Below, in pieces: positions 1 to 5,203 of a stretch of DNA of 13,793 nt; the stretch's first letter is position 1; each line of letters starts with the position of its first letter. Position numbers and translations under genes: made by a program. The notes beneath the pieces were generated by a model. The model had not been told where the DNA came from. It did no database searches and saw only the letters and a program-made list of their open reading frames with translations. Origin of the DNA: Nitrospira sp. (GTDB lineage: Bacteria; Nitrospirota; Nitrospiria; Nitrospirales; Nitrospiraceae); assembly GCA_016873525.1 (NCBI GenBank), contig VGXD01000028.1, forward strand, positions 1 to 13,793, given 5' to 3'.

Positions 1-65
1 TGCGGGCATCGTCATCCGGCTCCACGGCGCAGGCCACGCCTGGCCTCGACCGTCTCAGGCTGGAA

Positions 66-1178
66 TCACGGTTTCGCGGTCTTGGAACGGCCCCGCTCCA
101 GAAGCCCCATCATCAGAAGGGGCCAGACCACCGTGGCATCGCTCAAGACTTCGGCAAACCGCCCGCCTTCCTCCGGCGCCACGAACTTGCCCCAGGAAAT
201 TCCTTCCTGGTACGTGCATCCGCTCAAGCCGCCCCAGTAGTCCGGCTCCGGACAGATGCGGACGCCGTAATGAAAGCGCGGCGGCTTCACGTTCAGCCCC
301 AGCCGAACGTTGCCGATCTCCACGTAGGGCGCGACCTGCTGCGCCCAGTTTCTCGGCACGCCGCCCCCGATCGTCAAGATGCCCAGCCGTTTGGCCGACA
401 AAATGCGATCCGTATAGCTGTTCAGGTCCAGGTAGGGATTAAACGTCGGCCGGACCTGATGCAGGGCACGCAGGATGCCGAGGTCCCCCTCAGGCCCCGC
501 TCCCTGCCCCTGGCTTCGCGCCCGATCGACTTCATGGCCCATCGCCCAGGTCGCCACATCCAGCCCCATCTCGGAATCGGTAAACGCAGGGATATAGACC
601 GGCACGCCTTTCTGGCAGGCGCTCTTGAGAATGCCGGCTCCCTCGTGTTCCTCGACCAGCGTCCGGCCCAGTTCCCGCGTCAACAGCTCGGAGGAGAGCA
701 TCTGATCGCGAGGAATCCGCTTGAGCGTCTTCGACATGACCTGCTCGACATAGTTCAAGTTCGCTTCCATCTCCAACGTGTCGTAGACCCGGTTATAGCC
801 CTTTTCAAACAATTCCTCGTCGCTCACGGAGGGATCGTGCCGGTAGTGGGTCTTGCCGACCGATTCGCTGAGCCCGTGCGCGATCAAGGCGCCGGTGGAG
901 ACCACCGCCTGCACCATGCCGTGGTCGATCATGCTGCTGATGATCTTCCCCATCTTGGCAATGGTCATCGCGCCGGACAGGGTCATCACGACGAAGCAGT
1001 CGGGATCCTCGATCATGGCCGAAAGAACCTCGAACGCCTCCCCTAACCGCCGACCGCCGAACGCCGTCTTGCGCATGGCCATCAGCAGATCCGAGAAGGA
1101 TCGGACCTGACTGGGATCGAGCGGTTCAAGGGCCTCAAGCCCGTCCTTGGCCCCATCGTGAAATTCCCGTGACTGCAT
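66..1178 (-). CDS. Deoxyhypusine synthase-family protein (probable polyamine enzyme)
   Basis: The 370-residue protein is about the length of eukaryotic deoxyhypusine synthase (369 in human). The family signature around the catalytic lysine is visible as GISWGK near residues 326-331, with K331 matching human Lys329. Other family-like stretches are TLSGAMT (66-72), VSTGALIAHGL (93-103), and GGGVPRNW (271-278). Family enzymes are NAD-dependent and move a 4-aminobutyl group from spermidine onto a lysine. Bacteria have no hypusine-modified eIF5A, and several bacterial members make homospermidine instead, as the Anabaena homologue does, so I infer a polyamine role rather than true hypusination. I chose the ATG at 1176-1178 because a G-rich Shine-Dalgarno (AAGGGGG) lies just upstream and the protein then has the normal length. 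The frame stays open upstream to 1397, but that extension does not look like family sequence. It is transcribed alone, divergently from the small gene at 1572. The family call is firm; the substrate is not. Confidence 0.85.
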   Translation of the reverse strand: MQSREFHDGAKDGLEALEPLDPSQVRSFSDLLMAMRKTAFGGRRLGEAFEVLSAMIEDPDCFVVMTLSGAMTIAKMGKIISSMIDHGMVQAVVSTGALIAHGLSESVGKTHYRHDPSVSDEELFEKGYNRVYDTLEMEANLNYVEQVMSKTLKRIPRDQMLSSELLTRELGRTLVEEHEGAGILKSACQKGVPVYIPAFTDSEMGLDVATWAMGHEVDRARSQGQGAGPEGDLGILRALHQVRPTFNPYLDLNSYTDRILSAKRLGILTIGGGVPRNWAQQVAPYVEIGNVRLGLNVKPPRFHYGVRICPEPDYWGGLSGCTYQEGISWGKFVAPEEGGRFAEVLSDATVVWPLLMMGLLERGRSKTAKP

Positions 1179-1455
1179 CAAACGCCCCCCCCCTTGCAAC
1201 GCCGGTTCTCGTTGAGGCACCCGCCATTCATGCACGAGCAGCGCCCCTCGACAGCGCTCACACCATAGCCTAAGCGCGACAAAAAACTCAAGCGCAGTCG
1301 GCACCTTCGGCATACCGCTGCGATTCGGCCTGTCCCCTGCGCCTTCCACCAAACCCTGGGTTTTCCCACCCCTTCTGCTCCCCAGCCGCAACGACAACCG
1401 GCACGGACAGGCAGGGTGCGGGAAGAGCGCGACAGGGCCAGCCCTGTGAGATTTT

Positions 1456-1474
1456 GATAGGTTTGTTTCCTATC
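1456..1474. promoter_or_regulatory. Inverted repeat, possible operator in the divergent promoter region
   Basis: GATAGG (1456-1461) and CCTATC (1469-1474) form a perfect 6-bp inverted repeat around a 7-base T-rich spacer. It lies in the AT-richer part of the divergent gap, where a regulator of either flanking gene could bind. No known regulator consensus was recognised, and six pairs could arise by chance. Confidence 0.25.
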
Positions 1475-1505
1475 GCTTGAATCACTTTCAACTATACGTG
1501 TTCCG

Positions 1506-1534
1506 TTGACAAAAATCCTGCGCCAGCGCATGCT
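1506..1534 (+). promoter_or_regulatory. Candidate sigma70-like promoter for the small gene at 1572
   Basis: A perfect TTGACA -35 hexamer sits at 1506-1511. Seventeen bases on, the best -10 is CATGCT (1529-1534), which matches only three of six consensus positions. The placement 38 bases before the start codon is sensible, but the weak -10 leaves this uncertain. Confidence 0.3.
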
Positions 1535-1571
1535 TCACGCCAGTCGGCCTTTCACCAAAGAAAGGAGCCGC

Positions 1572-2015
1572 ATGTCCAACTACCCCTCCTCCGCCTTTCT
1601 CGTTCTCCTCGCGCAGCATCGAGGCGCAACGGAAGATTTTCTTGTGCGCGACTGTTGCGACGCGATCTTGGGCTGTGCCAATCTCAGCCCGCCGAATCCC
1701 TTCTGTCCGGTCAGGCAATTTCTCGCCGCCGAACAATCCCGCGCCCAGACCAGCCCAACCCCGCCGCCTGCCCCTGATCCGAAGCAGTCAGCCAACCTGC
1801 ACAATTCCTTTGAGTTCTTCAGCGCCATGCTGGAATGCGGACAAGCCACGAATTTATTGGGGCGGATCACCTGTCCGATCTATCAATTTCTCCAGGCCAA
1901 TTCCACGGCCAACCCTCGCCCTCTCTCCATGCAAAAGCCCGGACAGCCGTCGGGTTTTGGCGCCATCGCAGACCTGCTCCAGTCCCTGCTCGACCGTAAA
2001 CCCTCCTCCCCTTGA
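1572..2015 (+). CDS. Hypothetical protein, 147 residues, with duplicated CPxxQFL motif
   Basis: I do not recognise this protein. The start is well supported: AAAGGAG at 1561-1567 lies four bases before the ATG at 1572. The frame is open further upstream to 1506, but nothing there looks like a ribosome site. The protein seems to hold two degenerate copies of one unit. C35-A-N-L runs to C45-P-V-R-Q-F-L, and C89 with N94-L runs to C101-P-I-Y-Q-F-L. A Pro/Ser/Thr-rich linker at about residues 60-73 separates them. Both units are led by a hydrophobic helix-like stretch (FLVLLAQ and FEFFSAML). There are six cysteines (28, 29, 35, 45, 89, 101), no signal peptide, and no clear membrane span. The C-terminus ends in a short amphipathic segment (IADLLQSLL). 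It stands alone between divergent and convergent neighbours, so context says nothing about function. Metal binding or disulfide formation by the cysteines is only speculation. Confidence 0.7.
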   Translation: MSNYPSSAFLVLLAQHRGATEDFLVRDCCDAILGCANLSPPNPFCPVRQFLAAEQSRAQTSPTPPPAPDPKQSANLHNSFEFFSAMLECGQATNLLGRITCPIYQFLQANSTANPRPLSMQKPGQPSGFGAIADLLQSLLDRKPSSP

Positions 2016-2189
2016 TTCCGCATGCCCAGCCCTTCTGGAATGCGTCAAGCCCTAGCAGAAACTCACCAAATAAGTCGGCTAACGTAGGGAGTTGGCTCTG
2101 AGGACAGGCACGAGGAGGAGAGGAGTCTTAGCGAAAGGGCTGTTTCTGCTCGCTGGACGCTAGAGCAAGCGGCCGTCGCGACATGCGGT

Positions 2190-2267
2190 TGGTGGTCCCA
2201 ACGGGATTCGAACCCGTGTTTGAGCCTTGAGAGGGCTCCGTCCTAGGCCAGGCTAGACGATGGGACC
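2190..2267 (-). tRNA. tRNA-Glu (anticodon CUC)
   Basis: The complement folds as a cloverleaf. The acceptor stem is GGTCCCA/TGGGACC and the D-arm begins TCGTCTAG, typical of tRNA-Glu. The anticodon stem is GAGCC/GGCTC around the loop CTCTCAA, and the T-arm is ACGGG-TTCGAAT-CCCGT. The anticodon CTC lies at 2229-2231 and reads GAG. The discriminator base is A at 2193, and the CCA end is encoded at 2190-2192. It lies downstream of tRNA-Gln on the same strand. Confidence 0.95.
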
Positions 2268-2296
2268 AGCCGGTCGTGCAAGGTGCGGCAATATGA

Positions 2297-2325
2297 AAGA
2301 GCCGATCCACCGGGGATCGGCTCTT
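2297..2325 (-). terminator. 12-bp perfect hairpin between tRNA-Gln and tRNA-Glu, terminator-like
   Basis: AAGAGCCGATCC (2297-2308) and GGATCGGCTCTT (2314-2325) pair perfectly around a 5-base loop. On the minus strand the stem is followed by TCATATT, which with the last stem bases gives a broken U-rich tail. On the plus strand no T-run follows. It could terminate the gltX-tRNA-Gln transcript, leaving tRNA-Glu with its own promoter. It could instead act as a processing or spacing hairpin in a joint precursor. Confidence 0.5.
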
Positions 2326-2355
2326 CGAGAGCGGAAAACGTACCGTATGACTGCG

Positions 2356-2429
2356 TGGCTGGGGGACTAGGATTCGAACCTAGGTAGTCAGATCCAGAGT
2401 CTGACGTCCTACCACTAGACGATCCCCCA
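2356..2429 (-). tRNA. tRNA-Gln (anticodon CUG)
   Basis: The complement folds with acceptor stem TGGGGGA/TCCCCCA and discriminator G (2359). CCA is encoded at 2356-2358. The D-arm is short (TCGTCTAGTGGTAGGAC). The anticodon stem is TCAGA/TCTGA around the loop CTCTGGA, and the T-arm has TTCGAAT. The anticodon CTG is at 2395-2397 and reads CAG. The 5' end lies 36 bases after the gltX stop codon on the same strand, so co-transcription with gltX is likely. Confidence 0.95.
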
Positions 2430-2465
2430 AGCGCGTGCCCAGCGTAATATACTGGCTGGGTAGAG

Positions 2466-3887
2466 TCAAGGGCGTGTGCGTCCGGCCAGCGCGATGCCCT
2501 GGCGCAACCGAGCCAGGGTCCGGTCTCGCCCGAGCAAGTCCATCACCTCGAAGATCCCGGGGCTGGCGGTGCGGCCCGTCAGCGACACCCGGACCGGCTG
2601 AGCCAGTTGGCCGATCTTCAGCCCTTCTTCTTCCAAAAAGTTCTTGAACGTCTCTTCCAGGACCGCTTTCGAGAAGTCGGCCACGCCTTCGAGCCGGTCC
2701 GTCAGTTTGGTCAACGACGGGGCAATCGCCGGCGTAAGGAATTTTTCTGCCGCAGCAGGCTCGACGGTGAGTTCTTCCTGTAGATAGGGCACAGCCGCCG
2801 TGGCCATTTCCACCAGAGTCTTGGCCCGTTCCCGCAAGGTGACCACCAGCTTCTCCATCCAGACATCCGATGCTTTCGCAGCGGCCTCGCCCAGATCAAC
2901 CTGTCCGAAAAACGGCCGCAGCAGCCCGGCCAGCCGTTTCGGCTCGCCGTGCTGGATATAGTGCGCGTTCATCCACAGGAGTTTGTCCGGATTGAACACC
3001 GCGGAGGATTTCTGCACATGGGCTAGGTCGAACTTTTCAATCAACTCGGCCAGCGCAAAGATCTCCTGATCGCCGAACGACCAGCCGAGACGCACCAGGT
3101 AATTGATCATGGCTTCCGGCAAATAGCCCATATCTTTATACGCCAGGATCGACGTGGCGCCATGCCGCTTGGACAGCTTGGCCTTGTCGGCGCCCATGAT
3201 CATGGATAAATGCCCGAAGGACGGAATCGCATGTCCCAGAGCCTTGAAGATCGGGATCTGCCTGGGGGTGTTGTTCAAATGGTCGTCGCCGCGGATGACA
3301 TGGGTAATGCCCATCAGCGCATCATCCACCACCACGGAGAAGTTGTAGGTGGGGTAGCCGTTGGAACGGAGGATGATCAGGTCGTCCAAGACGTTATTGT
3401 CGAACACCACCCGTCCCTTGATCAAATCCTCCACCACGATCTGGCCTTCTCGAGACGCCTTGAAGCGGAGTGCGGCGCTTCCGCTCGGCACGGTGATCCC
3501 GCGTTCGCGGCACCGCCCATCGTAGCCGGGCTGAAGCCCCTTGGCCATCGCCTCCTTCCGCCGTGCCTCCAAGTCCTCCGCCGTGCACAGGCACCAATAG
3601 GCCTGCTGCTGTTCCAGCAAACGCAGGGCCTGCTGCCGATAGAGGTCCATGCGCTCGGTTTGACGAAAGGGCCCCTCGTCCCAATCCAGCCCCACCCACC
3701 GCATACCGTCCAGAATGGCTTGGATGGCCTCATCGGTCGAGCGATCTTGATCGGTATCCTCGATGCGCAGGATGAGTTTTCCTTTGGCATGGCGGGCAAA
3801 CAACCAATTAAAGAGCGCCGTGCGGACCCCGCCGATATGCAGGTAGCCGGTCGGGCTCGGAGCGAACCGTACTCGAACTTCAGCCAT
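2466..3887 (-). CDS. gltX: Glutamyl-tRNA synthetase, probably non-discriminating
   Basis: This 473-residue class I synthetase attaches glutamate to tRNA-Glu and has the normal bacterial length. The ATP-binding HIGH-type motif is HIGG at residues 17-20, inside FAPSPTGYLHIGG. The KMSKS-type motif is KLSKR at 237-241. Zinc-site cysteines are visible as C99-x-C101 and YDGRC (C126), although the fourth ligand of the E. coli site is not obvious. The Rossmann core is followed by an all-helical anticodon-binding half from about residue 300. Only one synthetase of this family is in the window, and tRNA-Gln and tRNA-Glu lie directly downstream. I infer that it may also misacylate tRNA-Gln for later GatCAB amidation, as in most bacteria lacking GlnRS, but that cannot be proven here. 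The first ATG is used; its ribosome site is weak (GAG nine bases upstream). Confidence 0.97.
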   Translation of the reverse strand: MAEVRVRFAPSPTGYLHIGGVRTALFNWLFARHAKGKLILRIEDTDQDRSTDEAIQAILDGMRWVGLDWDEGPFRQTERMDLYRQQALRLLEQQQAYWCLCTAEDLEARRKEAMAKGLQPGYDGRCRERGITVPSGSAALRFKASREGQIVVEDLIKGRVVFDNNVLDDLIILRSNGYPTYNFSVVVDDALMGITHVIRGDDHLNNTPRQIPIFKALGHAIPSFGHLSMIMGADKAKLSKRHGATSILAYKDMGYLPEAMINYLVRLGWSFGDQEIFALAELIEKFDLAHVQKSSAVFNPDKLLWMNAHYIQHGEPKRLAGLLRPFFGQVDLGEAAAKASDVWMEKLVVTLRERAKTLVEMATAAVPYLQEELTVEPAAAEKFLTPAIAPSLTKLTDRLEGVADFSKAVLEETFKNFLEEEGLKIGQLAQPVRVSLTGRTASPGIFEVMDLLGRDRTLARLRQGIALAGRTRP

Positions 3888-4093
3888 TATGATTGCTCAC
3901 GACATGGAACCAACATCGAGCCTTCGAGAATTTTGTATCAATAGCATGCCCCTAGGGTGAAGTAAAGACGACGAGCCGGGCCCTGCCGCCACCAGGCTGG
4001 CTTGTCTTCGACTCCTTGTCCTTGAGAGAAAGCGTTACTGGGGCGGAAGCGGGAGGCTCGACACTGCGCTGCGCGAGTTTGGTCGTGGAACGT
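3888..4093. other. Spacer between gltX and fdx with an imperfect stem-loop
   Basis: These 206 bases lie between two minus-strand genes, so they should hold the end of the fdx transcript and the gltX promoter. An interrupted stem is formed by AAGAC (3965-3969) with GTCTT (4004-4008), and AGCC (3974-3977) with GGCT (3999-4002). On the minus strand it is followed by a loose T-rich stretch, so it could be a weak fdx terminator. I found no convincing gltX promoter. Confidence 0.35.
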
Positions 4094-4510
4094 TCAGTGG
4101 CCTTCTTTGGCAAGGTTTTTGTTCACGGCGGGGATTTCCACCAGCAGATCCATCGTCCCATTCGGCACGCACTGGCAAGCCAGTCGTGATTGCAAGGTCA
4201 GCCCCGGAGCCTCTTCCAATTGATCGAACTCATCGTCCGTCCCTTCGGGACAGGACTGCAACCCCTGCTTCACGACGATATGGCAGGTGGAGCAGGCACA
4301 GACTCCACCGCAGACATGCTCCAAGTCCACCCCAGCCCCCAAGGCAATGTCCAAGAGACTGCCAGGAAGGCCGGTGGGACCATAGGGAATTTTCTCCGGC
4401 TCAACCAACACCTTGGTTGTCTTATTGTCAGGCGAGACGAAGGTCACCGTGTACGGTTTCACCGGCCGTGCCGCTTCAGCTTTTTCAATATAGGGATTGG
4501 TTCCACCCAT
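4094..4510 (-). CDS. fdx: ISC-type [2Fe-2S] ferredoxin
   Basis: This 138-residue adrenodoxin-like ferredoxin would donate electrons during Fe-S cluster assembly on IscU. The ligand pattern is C67-x5-C73-x2-C76-x35-C112, the same spacing as E. coli Fdx (42, 48, 51, 87). The motif CACSTCHIVV and the later SRLACQ also match ISC ferredoxins. Extra cysteines occur at 71, 87 and 114. It is longer than the 111-residue E. coli protein because of a hydrophilic N-terminal tail (about residues 1-19) and extra sequence around 36-52. I chose the ATG at 4508-4510 because AAGGA lies seven bases upstream; a GTG directly before it is possible. In many bacteria fdx sits between hscA and iscX. Here it is alone and divergent from iscR, sharing the control region. 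Confidence 0.92.
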   Translation of the reverse strand: MGGTNPYIEKAEAARPVKPYTVTFVSPDNKTTKVLVEPEKIPYGPTGLPGSLLDIALGAGVDLEHVCGGVCACSTCHIVVKQGLQSCPEGTDDEFDQLEEAPGLTLQSRLACQCVPNGTMDLLVEIPAVNKNLAKEGH

Positions 4511-4591
4511 CACCGCATCCTTACTGTTAAGATTCTTGCAACGCTTTGGATGACCTACTGTACCATAGTCAATATTTTCTGCGCACGGCTT

Positions 4592-4619
4592 ATTTTACAC
4601 CATAACATCTTGTATTGAA
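4592..4619 (-). promoter_or_regulatory. Candidate fdx promoter
   Basis: On the minus strand TAAAAT (complement of 4592-4597) matches five of six -10 positions. The -35 is poor (TTCAAT, complement of 4614-4619, 16-base spacing). If real, its -35 overlaps the 19-bp palindrome at 4616-4634, so one bound protein could affect both divergent promoters. Confidence 0.35.
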
Positions 4620-4634
4620 TGGTATTATCATTCA
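4616..4634. promoter_or_regulatory. Near-perfect 19-bp palindrome upstream of the isc -35 box
   Basis: TGAATGGTATTATCATTCA is symmetric at eight of nine base pairs per arm apart from one position (G7/T13) and a free centre. The outer six bases per side are a perfect inverted repeat. It ends at the base before the TTGACA of the isc promoter. It has a Fur-like half (ATTATCA) but fits the full Fur box poorly. An operator or activator site is inferred from the symmetry and the position. Confidence 0.5.
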
Positions 4635-4662
4635 TTGACAGGACAGCTTCACCGATGATAAA
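4635..4662 (+). promoter_or_regulatory. Sigma70-like promoter of the isc operon
   Basis: A perfect TTGACA (4635-4640) is followed after 16 bases by GATAAA (4657-4662), which matches four of six -10 positions. The predicted start point, near 4669, gives a leader of about 58 bases before the iscR GTG. Confidence 0.6.
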
Positions 4663-4668
4663 CTTTGT

Positions 4669-4685
4669 CCGACTAATTTGATCGG
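4669..4685. promoter_or_regulatory. Candidate IscR (type-1-like) operator over the isc start point
   Basis: CCGACTAATTTGATCGG contains GACTAATTTGATC, which agrees with the core GACTRWWWYAGTC of the E. coli IscR type 1 site at 11 of 13 positions. The outer ATA/TAT flanks of that consensus are not well kept. It is an imperfect palindrome located at the predicted transcription start of the promoter at 4635-4662, where a repressor would block initiation. Autoregulation by IscR is the inferred use. Confidence 0.5.
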
Positions 4686-4726
4686 AGACCTGTCTGGTCC
4701 CCGACTCTGCCTGTCGGAGGTTGATC

Positions 4727-5203
4727 GTGCTCAAGCTTTCCAAAAAAGCCGATTACGGGTTGATGGCCCTTCAGTACATCGCTTCGGTGCAGTTCGACGA
4801 TGTTGCGCGAGCCAGGATCGTCAACACCAAGGAAATTGCCGAGGAATACCACATTCCGGTGGAACTCCTCGCCAAGGTGCTCCAGGCACTTGCCAAGCAC
4901 GGTCTCGTCGAAAGTCAAAACGGCCCGAAAGGCGGATACCTCCTGGCCCGCAACGCCGGAGCGATCACAATTGCCCAGGTTTTGGAAGCCATCGAAGGCC
5001 CGCTGGGGATCGCGGACTGCTATCACGACAAGGAAGAGTCGGTCTGCGTGCAACGCGAACACTGCAATATCAGAACCCCCCTGCGCAAAGTGCAGGACAG
5101 CATCTATCAACTGCTGAACAGCATGACCGTCGAAGATATGATGGGCGGCACGCCCTTGATTACAATCCAGCCGACCACGACCGCAGAAGGAGTCGAGCGA
5201 TGA
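4727..5203 (+). CDS. iscR: Rrf2-family Fe-S transcriptional regulator IscR
   Basis: The 158-residue protein opens LKLSKKADYGLMALQYIA, the standard start of the Rrf2 winged-helix domain. The recognition region includes NTKEIAEEYHIP (33-44) and the wing GPKGGYLLAR (66-75). Three cysteines suited to hold a cluster lie at 98, 107 and 113. Their spacing is C-x8-C-x5-C, whereas E. coli IscR has C-x5-C-x5-C with a histidine three residues after the last cysteine; here that place is arginine. IscR senses Fe-S supply and usually represses its own operon. The start is taken as the GTG at 4727, because GGAGG (4716-4720) lies six bases before it. A TTG directly after the Shine-Dalgarno at 4721 is too close. 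The stop overlaps the iscS start (ATGA), suggesting translational coupling. Confidence 0.93.
   Translation: MLKLSKKADYGLMALQYIASVQFDDVARARIVNTKEIAEEYHIPVELLAKVLQALAKHGLVESQNGPKGGYLLARNAGAITIAQVLEAIEGPLGIADCYHDKEESVCVQREHCNIRTPLRKVQDSIYQLLNSMTVEDMMGGTPLITIQPTTTAEGVER

Larger units (their letters stand above)
1179..1571. other. Divergent intergenic region, 393 bases
   Basis: This gap separates the minus-strand deoxyhypusine synthase-family gene from the plus-strand small gene. The part from about 1179 to 1440 is GC-rich and stays open in several frames, but no frame there has a ribosome site or a recognisable product. The part from about 1450 to 1520 is AT-richer and promoter-like. It holds an inverted repeat GATAGG/CCTATC and a TTGACA hexamer. 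I see no RNA gene and no repeat shared with the rest of the window. Confidence 0.6.

Noticed and set aside
31..46. Hairpin AGGCCA/TGGCCT with 4-base loop after the deoxyhypusine synthase-family stop.
   Set aside because: The stem is only 6 bp and no U-run follows on the minus strand, so it is not a credible terminator.
2147..2167. TGCTC/GAGCA stem after tRNA-Glu on the minus strand.
   Set aside because: Five pairs around a long loop with no U-run; probably chance.
3965..4008. Possible fdx terminator formed by AAGAC/GTCTT and AGCC/GGCT.
   Set aside because: The stem is interrupted by an asymmetric bulge and the U-tract is poor; I mention it only within the spacer entry.
4678..5199. iscS frame open upstream through iscR.
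   Set aside because: The strong ribosome site and normal IscS N-terminus fix the start at 5200; upstream codons overlap iscR out of frame.
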